From: Sphagnum compactum
Taxonomy: Eukaryota > Bryophyta > Sphagnopsida > Sphagnales
Reading direction: 5' to 3'
Assembly: GCA_965153455.1 (NCBI GenBank)
Contig: OZ234500.1
Location: forward strand, 7,750,001-7,814,000
Length of the DNA stretch: 64,000 nt
Positions 46,370-58,640 of the stretch are shown piece by piece. Numbering within the stretch: position 1 is the stretch's first letter; every line of letters begins with the position of its first letter. Under the pieces are notes generated by a model. It was not told where the DNA came from and made no database searches. It saw only the letters and a list, made by a program, of their open reading frames with translations. The position numbers and the translations under genes are program-made.

Positions 46370-48490
46370 TACTCAAATTTTCTCTTGTAAATGCAAGGAA
46401 TCAGAACATTGCTCTTATTTCAGAGAGCAAGCTCTGCACCAACACTGTTGTTGATCAGCTTGGTTTGGATTTCTGGTTTAGGACTCATGTGGTGTCTTGA
46501 ATTCAAACACAAGTAGACACAGAGAGACACTGGGTGCTCAACAACAAAATGAACTGCCACCCATGGGTGGGAAATCTTTCAAGACATCCTGTTAGGGCTG
46601 GGCAATTTGAGAAGGTAATCAAAACTTTTTCAACGAATGCAATAAGCATCAGTCTTGTCAAGCTTTTGTCAGACTGCTCAATGAAAGCGCTGATTTGCAA
46701 ACATTTGTAGAAAGCAGAGACATGATCAGTACACAGACAGGCTCAATATCATTGGGCTGCTTTTCAGTGTAAATTTGCACTGTCCTGATGTTTAGGGGTC
46801 AACTATCCGAGAAGTGCGCAACATCAAGGGTAGGGCCAGTCCTTGTGACCCTGTTGCAAATGCTGAACGCCTTTGTCAGAATAGCTGCACTTGGAACAAC
46901 CAGAGATATGCATACACTGATTGTCCAAAGTGAGTGTGAATCAGATCTGTATGTCGGTAGTAACATTGACATGTGTGTGAAATGCAGGCTTGTGTAGAAG
47001 ATGCATGAAGATTATCAAGATTTAACAAGTTGCCAGAAAAGGAAGGAAACTAATTCATGGACTGCTTGCACAGAATCACGTATAACTCATCCAAATGAAT
47101 TACAAGGTTTAACAAGCACATCTATTGAAATGACTTCAAGAATGCAGGTGTCAATACCCCTCCAGGGAATCAAGCTTCAAAAAAAATAGAGGATAATCTG
47201 AAGCAAGAAAGGTTGCTTTCCTGACCTGGATGCAACTGTTGGGAACCGGGGACTCTCATTTAAGTTGTTGAGCATAGGGATACAAGATACTTCCTGTGGT
47301 TGCCACAATCCACCAGAATCAAGTCCTGCTTCTGTACCTAAAAGATTTATGACTTCCTGACCTTCATCCACGTCCAAGGTTGGTACAACAATGGTCTTCC
47401 TTGTAGATTATCTCACATTATTGGAATCTGGGTTTCATTCTTCAAATGTTGGCAAGTGTGAGGATAGTGGAGCTTCTTTGTTAAACTGGACACCCCATCA
47501 AGTAACCTCACCATATTGCCAAGAAACCATTCAGTGGGCAAGAAGTGCCACCTCCCACCTCATCAGCATGCATGTTGCTGACAAAGTCTGGAAGGAAGGC
47601 TAGTCTTTTCATTTGTGATCAATTAATGGATTTTGTGGATATGATTACAAAGGTGTCAAAACATTCAGATCTTCTTTTGATTTCTCAGATTCTGGATCTA
47701 CTATGGTGGAAAAAGATGTTCAGAATAAACTCGACACACAACAGGCACATTCATCTAGATCTTTCATGCATGGGGCAATATATAAATATATAGCTCAAGT
47801 ACTCTGGAGAGGAATGCTCTTCATGTACAGACTAAGCAAAGCTGCTAGTTTACACCTTTTTGTGTTTTTTTTTAAGGTGTGTGAAGAGGCTTTGGGAGTG
47901 ACAATGATCAATGATTTCCGGGGAGCAAGGTTGAGACATTACTGTGCAGATGGGGCACGTTGTGAATGCTGAAACCATACCGAAGCCAATTCCAACTGTA
48001 GCATCAGCAGGATTGATTGACTCATAGCTCTTGACACTAAATTTTGGTGTAAACGAGATGCAATCTGGAGAGAGACAAATCCCACCCTCTTTCATTTGGC
48101 TCATTAGTGTGTGTGTGCAGGAATTTCTAACAATCCAGAATTTTTTGAACATTATTGTGTACCCACGAGATGCAAGCTATATATCTCCTTGCCCCATTTA
48201 CTTTAAGCATAACCTTCAACACATCGTTGCTAGCAGAAACTGCAATTCTATTGTGTGGAAGGGTGTTAATGATTTTTCTACTCTCATATTTTGAACATTG
48301 CCAAATTTGGCTAAAAGTATTCTTAAGGACGATCACCACTTGAGCAACATCACAAAATTGGGGGACAAAAAAAAACACTGCTCTGAGTATGGACTTCAGT
48401 AGTAGTCAGATTTTGATTAGTCCTGTGATATTGAGTAGGAGAGGGAGCATGCTTGAATTAGACAAATATGCAGTGGCATATTGATAAGAG
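46370..48490. pseudogene. Degenerate gene-like region, copy B
   Basis: Partner of 17530-19680, with medium frames on both strands at corresponding places (minus 46503-46700, 47177-47377, 47850-48152; plus 46788-46997, 47391-47603, 48031-48294). Differences from copy A include indels within every candidate exon. The plus frame 46788-46997 includes ESDLYVGSNIDMCVKCRLV; the minus frame 47850-48152 includes ADATVGIGFGMVSAFTTCPI. I cannot decide the coding strand or name the parent gene. Confidence 0.4.
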
Positions 48491-48753
48491 GGAATGGGTA
48501 TTTAACTCGAAGAATATTGAATTACATAAATGTGAGTTGGTATGAGAATAGCTCCTTATTGTCAGCAGCCTTGGGTGTGTTGGTAATGATCCAGCTTATT
48601 GATTTGAGTCTGGTGTGAGGTAGGGAGATCATATTCTTGGGGATGTTTCCAAAAGTTTTAGTCAATTTTCAGATTTGGTTCATCATCTATGATGCCAAAT
48701 CCATGTTCATGTTTGAATTCCCCTCTGAAGATGCATTGAAACTAATCTTGATC
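48491..48753. other. Copy B spacer, nothing recognised
   Basis: Matches about 19680-19932 of copy A. Confidence 0.5.
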
Positions 48754-49040
48754 CAAAGAGAAAATAAGACTATGCGGACATCTTACCTCAACGCACGGGT
48801 GAAAAGAAGAGTCGAAGACGCAATCACGGGATCGGCCCACTCTTTAGGGAGAGGGTCAACGGAGTCGCTGTAGTAAGTGAGAAGGGAGACCAACTAAGCT
48901 AAGTACTGAAGGGCAGCAGTCATGATTTGATGGTAGAGAGTGTGGCCCTTTCCTCATTACAAATGTGGCAAAGCCGGTTATGCTTGAACTTTTCCAAGGG
49001 AACTGGTTGATCATAGCAGACACTCAAATGCTGCTATGAC
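48754..49040. other. 287-bp GC-richer block present only in copy B
   Basis: Copy A reads GATCTAATGATCAAATTTTT across this point. Copy B has GATC, then about 287 bp of near-balanced composition, then ATGATCAAATTTTT. The insert keeps one plus-strand frame open from the preceding sequence, including the stretch VKRRVEDAITGSAHSLGRGS, ending near 48873. Origin unknown; organellar DNA or a transposon fragment are possible. No terminal repeats seen. Confidence 0.7.
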
Positions 49041-49316
49041 ATGATCAAATTTTTAGAGTCAATTGCGTTCAATCTACACATTGCATATAGCATATATTTT
49101 GTCATTTGATCTTGAATTTTGACAATCGTAGGGCCTTGTGTTTGTGGTTCAAGAACATTAACAAACAAAAACAAAATGCAATAAAAACACCATGCCCAAT
49201 TCAATAACATTTTTCTCTTTCACTATCGATGTTTCTTTGATGAAAATATTAAGTAATAAAAAATGTATGGCTTACAAATAGAATTTTCACATGTGATGAT
49301 CAAAGTGTTAGGCAAA

Positions 49317-51256
49317 TGCAACAACTTGCCCTCATTTTGGTGATTTTTTTTTCTTATATAATTTTCATTCTTCACTTAGCATTTCATGCAAAATTATCAC
49401 CTATAACATCACTTTTGAAATATAACTATAATTTTTCATACTTTGTTATGGGTATTAATTTGTTCAAAATATATCCACCAAATATAAGATCTTCATCATT
49501 TGTTGAATATTTTTGAAATTTTGATTAAGTTAAGTTCCAAGTTTGTCAAATCTACCTAAAACTCAAATCCAATGTACAAATCTTGACAAAAATTTCAAAT
49601 GCAATAAAACAATATTTGTGACTTTGATTTTTGGGCACTCTAATGTGCTTTCACCAAGCCTATCATTTCAAGTCTTTTTATATTGTTACACATCCAAAAT
49701 GTAAATTGCCCCGCCTCACCATATCCAAAATATATGGTTACATTTTCAACATGAATGACTCACACAACATGGAAGCATCTCAATGTTCTACATTTTGAAA
49801 CATGAAGCTTCCACCTCATCTAAAGCAAAATATAGAAGCCATACTAGTAATTATGGGGTTATAAGTAGTTCTACTATACTTTGTTAGTGTATCAAATCAC
49901 ACTCAAATAAGCCAATGGTGCTACCAAATCCAAAGACTGGGGGGTCCTTTTGTTCAAAAATGTTTTTTGATGAAAGGAATTTTCAATAGCAAAAAATACG
50001 ATTTGAAAATGCAATAATTCAAAAAAAAATGATCAAATATGGCTTATAAAATGTATTTGTAAATTATATTATCTTTGAAATTCACATTTGAGATTTTGCT
50101 ATTTCATAAATCAATCTTCAGCAAAATTGAACAAAGATTTATGAGTGTTTATGACACATCATACATGCAAAATATTGATCATTGTTACAAAATGACATAC
50201 ATAATATGAATATAGAAATTAAAATAATTTTGTGCATGTCTTGAATCAATGTGTTAGTAACAATCTATTGGGATAATGACACATTTGACATTCCAAATTT
50301 TCCTATGATAAATATATAGAAAAACATTTACATGACTCTTCTATTGAATAAAAATCATCCTTCTATGCATTCATGATTATAAATTTTTTTGATCTTTTCA
50401 TTAATGTTGTTTGAAAACTCATTAGTTAAATATTCAATTTGAAACATCATTACTTATATGGGTAGATGACCAACATGCATTGTTTTCATTACAAACTTCA
50501 TTGTTTGATGATAAATCCTAATAAATTTATCAAAAGATGAAAATTTTGTCATAAAACAAACACAACTTGATGAAATCAAATGGTTTGTATGTATTTTAAA
50601 ACTCATTTGATGATCCTTGTTCCTTATGCAAATATGACCTACTAGAAGAAAACAATCCATCTTGTTTATTGCATAATTTATTGTACATTGATGTCATTTT
50701 TATAATTACATACTATTTATTATTATAGTACATTGGCATCTTGACATAAATTATATTATTTGTAAAAAAAATGTCATTTTCAAGTTAATTTTTTTCAAAG
50801 AATTGTTTTTGTGAAGGAATACATAATCCTTTGGAAAATTCAAAAACATTTTATTCTTGACATGAAATTTTCAAATTTTATTAATTATTTTATAAACATG
50901 TGTTGAAATTGCCTTTGTACTACATTAATCAAAAGTATGTAAAAAATCTTGAAAATGTTATTAATTTATTAAATCATGTGTGTTTTTTACATCCTATGAA
51001 TATGTTGGGGTTTAGGGTTATATGTGTGTCATTAATTGAATGCATGGGAGGATGAATGACTTGTCGCCATAAAAGTTTTACAAGAAGGAAAAAAGAAAGC
51101 AAAAAAGGTGACAAAAGTGGAAGAAAAAATAAATTGATCTAGTTTATGGAAAATACACCAATGCTTGCAAATTAGGTGCAAAATGAAATGGGCAAGTCTT
51201 TAAAAACCATAAAAATCAATCACAACAATTTTTAATTTTTTATATGATAAAAATGT
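49317..51256. other. AT-rich DNA without recognisable genes
   Basis: Beyond the duplication edge. It contains CACTCTAATGTGCTTTCACC at 49636-49655, another relative of the terminal motif at 52.05 kb. Only AT-driven short frames otherwise. Confidence 0.5.
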
Positions 51257-52051
51257 GGGTGAAAGCACATTATGGTGACCCCCTTTCGAGTGTCACATTG
51301 TACTACTTTCCAAGGGTGTGCATGTTTGAGTGTATTCCACCTCAAACTTTTGAAAGAATTTCACAATATTTTTGGATATTATGTTAAAATACAACCTAGG
51401 CAAGATATTAGATAAAAACTATTTCATTTCATTTCATAAAGTGGGATATTGGAATACATTTGTGGAAACGAATCTAGTGTACCTATGTACTAAAAAACAC
51501 AAATATATTCCAAAAACGATTATAATGATTTTTAATCTTTATGAAAGTTGAAGGTATATTGAACTATGTCATTTCCCATATTTTGAACCATGTTTGGATA
51601 TCATGTGACTTATGGGTTTTTGTCTTAAAATGAGTTTTTTCAACAAAGATGCGACAAATGTGTGGTAAATTAAAATTTTGACAAATAATCACATTCACAT
51701 GGAAAATGACAAACATAGCTAGATGGGCCCTTTTTTTAATTCCATTAAAATTGATAATTTTAATGACTAATGAAGCCTTAAAGTTAATGCAATCAAAATG
51801 AAACAAAGGCCCTATTATACCAATGTATATTTTAAATATACTCATGGATACTTCAATATAAACAATGAAATTTATTATTTTTAAAAAAATAATATCATAT
51901 AATTTTTTTAAAAATAATAATTGTAGGGCCTAAAAACCAATTTTGATACCAAAATTAATTGTGCCATATTTTTGGAACAATTATATTGTATGTACTATAA
52001 TACTAGACCCAAAAGTGCCCCAAAAAGGGTCACCATAGTGTGTTTTCACCC
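51257..52051. mobile_element. 795-bp element bounded by about 30-bp TIRs
   Basis: GGGTGAAAGCACATTATGGT, continuing GACCCCCTTT, at 51257-51286 is the inverse of 52022-52051, whose inverse begins GGGTGAAAACACACTATGGT. 26 of 30 positions agree. The interior is AT-rich and has no transposase. Related single ends lie at 14951-14970, 43792-43811, 49636-49655 and perhaps 32761-32781, suggesting a family of non-autonomous TIR elements in this genome. No obvious target-site duplication. Confidence 0.65.
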
Positions 52052-52249
52052 ATTTCCCATTTTTTATGTAGTTGAAACATGTTCAAATTTTGGCTTTTGA
52101 TTTGAAATTTAACATTACTCAAAAATTTAATATTTTAGTTAAATCAATTGAATGTTAATTGTAAATCACATGTCTTTCAACCTACTATCATTATGTATCA
52201 CAGTGTAGGTATATGGGTCATAAAATAGGTTCATAGGTAGACGTTAGCT

Positions 52250-52402
52250 ACCCACCTAGGTTATGGTGGGTAGTTGTACATTCCATAGTTTAGGGTTATA
52301 AACCATCTTCACATATTCCCCTAGACATGTAAGGAATGGCAGTTGAACCCTTGATCTCTTTGACCACATGTATTTACTAACTCCTTAACCAACTCACCAC
52401 AC
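52250..52402 (-). mobile_element. tRNA-derived SINE candidate
   Basis: On the minus strand the sequence starts GTGGTGAGTTGGTTAAGGAG. It contains an A-box-like GAGTTGGTTAAGG (plus 52383-52395) and, after typical spacing, a B-box-like GGTTCAACTGCC (plus 52338-52349). These are the internal RNA polymerase III promoter elements of tRNA genes and tRNA-headed SINEs. It does not fold as an intact tRNA and continues into unrelated sequence towards lower coordinates, as a SINE body would. The 3' end is uncertain, and no other copy was found in this window. Confidence 0.5.
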
Positions 52403-52499
52403 TTTAAAATTGTGATAAAACTTGTGAAATTTTATTATTAACATGTTCCATTTCATATCTTTTGTGACATTCAAACTTTGAAGTGCATTATGTTTTTCA

Positions 52500-52970
52500 T
52501 GTAAGTAGGTTGTTAGGGTATGTAGGTAAATATGTAAGTAGGGTAAATAAATAGGTATAGGTGGGTAGGTATGTAAGTAGGTAGGGAGGTTGTTAAGGTG
52601 ACAAAGTTGGTATAGGTAGGTAGGTAGGTTGGTTAGTTGTTAAAGTAGGTATGTAAATAAGGAAAATATGTATGTTTTAAATAAGTAGGGTAGGGTGAAT
52701 GGGTAGGTAAGTAGGTTGATAGGGTAGGTATATTTGACCTATTTAACTAGCCTAGAACTAGGTCTTTATTACATACCTTGTTAGGCTTAGCTTGGCTACC
52801 AAGCTTAAACTATTAAGTTATGTAAGTAATAATCACCTAAGTTTCGTTAATTATGTTAGGTAGGTAACCTAGGCTTAATTAGTAAGCTAGTAGGCTAGTT
52901 ATATTAGGTTAGTTAATTATGTATGTTAAGTATGTAAGTAGCCTTGACCTAGGCCTACCTAACTAATGTC
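52500..52970. repeat. TAGG/GTAGGT-rich low-complexity region
   Basis: GTAGGTA, GTAAGTAGG and TAGGTAGG words dominate 52500-52740. CCTAGGCTTA/TAGGTTAGTTA words dominate to about 52970, much like 2930-3060. It looks like slippage-prone DNA. Confidence 0.7.
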
Positions 52971-55900
52971 AAATTAATATGTTCAATTTGACCAAGGCAT
53001 GGTCATTCTGACTAACCTTTTTCTTTTGTTTATCCCTTTTGACTAGATGACTAATTGACACCTAGTCAAAAATGTCACTTTAGTCAAATGTATTAATAAA
53101 AAGTAACACATGTTTTTCATGGGCCAACCCACTAGTCGAGATGGACATCACTTCTAGTCAAAACAAACATTTTGGTCAAGTTGGACCTTCTAAAAGGTCA
53201 TAATTTGTGGTAGTAGACTAAAGTGGTTAGTTTTTTGTTCAACTTGATTAGATGTTCAATTTGATAAATTTTTTGGAAAAAATATTTTTGAAGGACATAT
53301 ATAATTCCTAGATTTTGATTTTTTTCCCCAAAAGTAATTATTTCATAAGCAAGATCATGTGATCCTATTGATGGACAAATATTGATGAGTTTTTTCATAC
53401 TCATGGACCTAAGACTATAATTGCTATGTATACATATGGCATGTACACTTGGATATATATAAAGACATGTTGTGCAAGTTGTCACTACATACATTACGTT
53501 AAACCTTGGAAGTTTAAGATTTTTTTGTTGGAGTTTGGTATGCAATTCAAAAATGAGGGTTGTTGTATGAGGTTCTTGTGATAGTATTTCAAAAAATTTA
53601 AAATTCACACATGATCTTTAGCGGATGTTTGAATCATATGGAGATATGAAGACATTAAGACTTGGTATGCCTCCAATTTCTAATCTTCACTTTGGTGATA
53701 GGTAAGTTTTACTATTTATTTCGCTTAGAGTTTCGTCTTGATCATTGGTGGGGAAGAATGTGCAAGTTTGGTTTTTTATGTGAACCACACATAATTCACA
53801 TAAAGACCAATCTTTTATATGCTTGCTCTACTTAATTATGATTGAATTCATTTTATGAATACCTTTTAAAGTTTTTTTTTTCGGCTATTCAACAATACTC
53901 ATAGTGCTTACAAAAAAACTTTTGAAGACCAAGGTTGGAAACATTATTACACACTTTAAAACAAATGACTTCTTCATCAAAGGTGGAGGGAATATTTTTT
54001 GACCTAAATGTTAGATCAATTTACTTTGTCATAGGTCTCTATTCACCCATGCTTCTATATTTCTCATAACCCAACCTAAGTTATGACTAAAGAATGAATG
54101 ATTGTGTCACATCTAGATTGGATAACAATTGGGTTGTTGCTATGGACATTTGATGTACATCACTAATGGGCATTATGTTGTATGTTTGGGTCTTTGGGAT
54201 GGGCAAAGGTGAGGCAGAACCCTTGATTTGAATTACGCAATCATGTTTCCAATGTGATAGGGTTGGATAACAACAATGCATGTTTTTGAACCACAAAGGG
54301 ACAAGGCTATTTCATGACATGAAGATTTGAAAGTCAATCTAATTATAATTAGATTTTACCTAATCAAATGTTCAATCCCCACTAAGTTGAGTACCTTTTT
54401 CATGTTTTATGCATTCAAAATTGAATTAAATTCATGAATGGAAATTTTTTACTTAATTTTTGTTGCATGATTTTGCAATTCAAATTTTTCCTCATAGTAA
54501 TTACATACTAATTTATGTAAGACATAACCTTGTTTTAAAATTGGTAGCCTTGGCATTGTACTTTAGTAAATAACTTTGTATATATGAAGTTTTGTTTTTT
54601 AAAAATATGTTTTATGTTACACATCTTGAATGCACACACGCACAAATTCGAAATGTCTTTCACAAAAAAAATTCTCACGTATCTTTTAGAGGTTTAGGCT
54701 TGCATAGTAATTGATAGGCCTTTGTTTTTACACAATTGATTTGGTCTATTAAATTATTGTAATATACACAAGAAATAGATTTGAATATATAAACTTTTTA
54801 ATCTCTCAACACAAGTCCAAAACAACATGATCATTTCATTGGCAATTTGTGTTTAGACTTTCATAATTAGTAATATGTCATGATTCTAGCAAATCCTTCA
54901 AGAATATCAAAATGTAGTTGGAATACCTTAAGAATTTGGAAAACTTTCCCAACAAATGATCAAAATCACAAAAAATATTCAACCAAATACCATGTTAACC
55001 AACCACCCTTACTCTAGAAACTTCAAAATATTTCATTAAAGGCACTCTCTCTAGAAGCCCTTTGCCCCAACACTCTTTGATGTGTTGTTTCTTTTTTCAT
55101 TTCTATCTTTCATCTCTTTCAAGAAGTTCTTTGTACCTAAGAGTGCGATAGTTAAAACACGTGAAAAAACAACACATTAGAGCACAACTTCAAAATCATC
55201 CAAAGAATCAAATGATTAGACAACTAGGGTTTGAAAGTGCACAATGGATTTTGAATGAAGCAATCCACCAAAACACATAATAAATATGAAACTCACATGC
55301 CATGAATAGAGTTCACATGCTCATGATTAGCTCCTTGCCTTCCTTTATACAAAGTGATGATGGATTTGATAATGGGAAAAAAGTTCTATGTGACAACAAC
55401 AAAAACAAGTGGGTGAATCATGTGCATCTAAAATCCATGTTGTGCAACACAAGTTCCTCCCTTCTCACTTGCTCCTCAATCTTTGACCTCTTGTCATTGC
55501 ACAATCAAGGGAAAAATGACAATGACAACAACACAAAGACAACAAGAGAAGTAACCATGATTGAGTTTAGATAGCCCTTATGACACCATAGCCCCAACAA
55601 CCATTTTTTTCAATCCCAATGAAAATAAAACTCTTTCTATTTTAACCCCAAAAAAAACAAAAACTCCAAAGAAAGAAAGAAAGAAAGAAAGAAATCACAA
55701 AAAAGAGAGAGAGAATAAAAAAGACACAGCTTTAATAAAAAATATTTAACATTCCTCTCTAAGTATCTAACTCTCAATCTAATTCATGATTTAGTACTAT
55801 TGTATTTAATTATTTCAAATATGAAGTAAATATATTTCACATCAATATAAACATATATTTATTGCACATGTGTATTCATATTTATGTACATGTATATGTA

Positions 55901-56318
55901 ATGGACTTTGGATTGGTTGAGAGGAGAGGCCGGGCAGCACACCCAAGTGTGATAGCTCGGGCTATAGAGTTAAAAAAGGTTTCTTAACATTTGGAGGAGT
56001 AGTTGAACTATGTTTTATTTTTATTTTTTCTCTTTAAAAAAATGCAAACAATTGTGTGTGTAACAAGCTTTGGTTGTTTCATTATTCTCATGTGATGTTG
56101 TCGAATATTATAAATATATAAATATATAAATATTCATGTGTGTTTTTGTTGTATGTGTGTATGTTGTGGGCCTTCATTGATGGAGGATGTTGGATGGATG
56201 ATAAGTAAGTTTGTTCACCAATATTCCACACATTATTCTCCAATCCATGAGGCGATTAAAATTCGTCTTTCAGAAAGGCACTACCACTATCCCTGAGTCA
56301 GGGCATACCTGAAAATAA
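52971..56318. other. No gene recognised
   Basis: AGTCAAA words repeat at 53000-53190. Remaining DNA is AT-rich. The longest frame (53198-53608, minus, 136 codons) is Lys/Ile/Asn-rich with no recognisable features and is not accepted as a gene. A GAAA run is listed separately. Confidence 0.5.
55671..55694. repeat. (GAAA)6 microsatellite
   Basis: Six uninterrupted GAAA units. Confidence 0.9.
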
Positions 56319-56528
56319 TTTTTTTGGTGATGACCACCCAATGGATGGAAATTTTCAGTGACGACCACCCATTCAATTGAAATTTTTGGTGATGACCGCC
56401 CAATTGATGAAAATTTTCAGTGATGACCACACCACCCACTCAATTGAAATTTTCGGTGATGACCACCCGTTCAATTGAAATTTTTGGTGATGACCCACCA
56501 CCCACTCAATTGAAATTTTCGGTGATAA
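56319..56528. repeat. Minisatellite, about 31-37 bp units, 6-7 copies
   Basis: Units follow the pattern TTTTCGGTGATGACCACC, then CA(TT)CAATTGAAA. Two alternating unit types are visible, TTTTTGGTGATGACC and TTTTCAGTGATGACC or TTTTCGGTGATGACC. Some units carry an extra CACCAC. Confidence 0.85.
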
Positions 56529-57560
56529 CTCACAAATAAGTCATAATGTCTTCTTATTTGGCAATAACTTATAAATTATACGGACTCGCCCATTTCAGTT
56601 GTGGTTGTTGGGAGAAAAGGTCAATGGGGGTGGCCGATACAAAATTGTTTTTGCCACTCTGCCCAAGGCATTCACCTGGCTGCCCAGCTACCCTACTTTT
56701 GTGCAAAAGAGAACCTGGGTGGGGGCGGGGAATCCATAGGAGGAGGGGGGCCTTTTGGGTACTAAAAAAGTGGCCAGGACCGTCATCTCGTAAATCATTC
56801 CATTCTCAACGAACATATGTTCTATACGTAATACATACTACTACAAACACTATAAAATAATCCAAGAAAATAACCAATTTAAAATAATTATTTATAATTA
56901 TAATTTAAAATTATTTAAAATAATTTGGTTAAAATAAAATTCTCTTGGTTAATTTGGGGGATATGTTATAAGGCACAACCCACCCGGCCCAGCCCCGGTA
57001 TGAGAGGCCATTCCGTGCAAAATCTCAATCCAGCCAATCTCAGCTCTTCACGACTAAAAGATGAAAGATAGTGGAAAGAAAAGGCTCCCGAGGCTTTTGC
57101 CCTGGGCAGGGCCTTAACTATTATGTAACCCAGCACCCACTAGCCTAGTGCACCATTCATTGGAAGCCCCTTATAACTCAAAGTAAACCTGAGTTAACCA
57201 ATGTAACCAATCCCTAGTAAAACTTCCTAACTTACCCCTACCTTGGGTAATAGCCGTCTACTAGGGAAGGGGGCTACAGTAACATTGGTAAGTAGATAGG
57301 GAATGTAAGTGTTTTACTATGTAGGTAAATAAATATGCAATGCAATGCAATGCACTGGGTAGTTATTAGGTGGGTAGATGCATGTGGATGATTAGTAAAT
57401 AGTTTACCACCCTGCTTAACTATTGGATAGGAATAAACTGAAAAAAGTGTTTTCTGTCCACACATCATCCATCCTGTGTAGGGCCTCTAGTGGGTCCTGG
57501 ATGGTCAGAATTTCTGACCGAGAACTTTCAGGGCAGCTCTTCTTGACCCTTTAACTTAGC
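56529..57560. other. Mixed-composition DNA without recognisable genes
   Basis: GC-richer patches at 56620-56790 and 56975-57270 alternate with AT-rich DNA. TAGGTA/GTAGGTAAATAAATA words and a TGCAA run (about 57335-57352) are visible. No product is supported for the frame at 56546-56860. Confidence 0.45.
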
Positions 57561-58640
57561 CTCGGTCGGCCGACCGACCTTGTTTGGGGTCTCGGGCCTT
57601 TGCAAGTCCCTCAATACATATGTGGAGCCCATATGTGGGTGTCATGTGCAAGTTTTTTATCTTGTTATTGTGAGTAAAGTGTTGAAATTTGGCACAAATT
57701 TTGAGACCAAAAAGACCCAAAAAAAAAAGGCTTATGAGGCTGAGTTTCTTTCATATGACCAGGCTTTCCTTTTTCTTTACACGGGTCTCCTTTTTTGCAA
57801 AATGTTCCTCTTCTTCTTCTTTTTTTTTTTTTCTGTTGGGATTATGTCGATTTTGCAAAAACTTATGCTAACTTTTGCACATAGGGTTAAAAACAAAAGG
57901 GCTCACTATTTGCATGTATAATAAGTTCAACAAGTGTGAATGAATTGGTAACCTAAAAAAGATTTTTGCAAACTTTTGTACTAAGACTTCAACTTGAATT
58001 TATTTATTTTTTCCAAACTTTTTCACTTTAAAGGCATCATAGAGTTTTGCACAAATGGAACATTTTCCCTCCACTTTTCCCCTACTACAAAACTTTCTTG
58101 CAAAGTCATGGTGGACTATTATTTTGCCAAAAAACCAAAGTTTTTCCAAAGCAAAAAAACACCAAACATTTGTTGTGTTTTGTCCATGATTCATCTTTTT
58201 GGTGCCTTTTCCTCCCTCTCACTTTTGAGGCGTTGTCTTGACTTTGGACTCGACTTTGGACATTCGTCCTCTCTCTTTGTGTTCCTCCTCCCTTTCCCTT
58301 CTGGATTGCTGTGCTTTATTCTTTATCAAACAATGAAGCTGCTCTCTCTCTCTCTCTCTCTCTCTTTTGGGTGGACCATTTGCACTTTTGTGACACGGCA
58401 AAAGTTCTTCATGAAAATTTTCATTCTTTTGTCTTAGTCCAACAAAAAGTTTGTTCCTTACGTTTACAAGTAATATATTAGGAATGAATGTGCGGGCTGG
58501 CTGGAAAAATATTAACCTCTTCTCTTGTTTGCAAAAAAATAATATTTATTTGTTTGGAAATAAGGGGAAAAAAAATTTGTTATGTTTAATCCAATCCAAA
58601 AAATGTGTAAATGTATGTAAACAACTCCCTTTTTATTTTT
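57561..58640. other. T-rich region without a supported gene
   Basis: Phe/Leu/Ser-rich frames at 57580-57921 and 57994-58437 (plus) arise from T-rich sequence and a CT microsatellite. No start context, domain or partner exon supports them. Confidence 0.45.
58342..58365. repeat. (CT)12 microsatellite
   Basis: Uninterrupted CT run of 24 bp. Confidence 0.9.

Larger units (their letters stand above)
27305..49316. repeat. Segmental duplication, copy B
   Basis: Direct-orientation partner of 7520-20172. It is about 22.0 kb against 12.65 kb, the excess lying almost wholly in three blocks absent from A: about 30776-38246, 39562-41361 and 48754-49040. The left breakpoint falls inside the kinase coding sequence. 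The right breakpoint is just after ATGATCAAAGTGTTAGGCAAA. Confidence 0.9.

Noticed and set aside
53198-53608. 136-codon minus-strand frame
   Set aside because: AT-driven composition, no recognisable domain, no splice or promoter context and no second copy to test conservation.
55910-55985. GTGATAGCTCGGGCTATAGA, looking faintly like a tRNA A-box region
   Set aside because: No B box at the right distance and no foldable cloverleaf.
57994-58437. 147-codon plus-strand frame rich in Phe, Leu and Ser
   Set aside because: Arises from T-rich DNA and the CT microsatellite. No domain or transcript signal.
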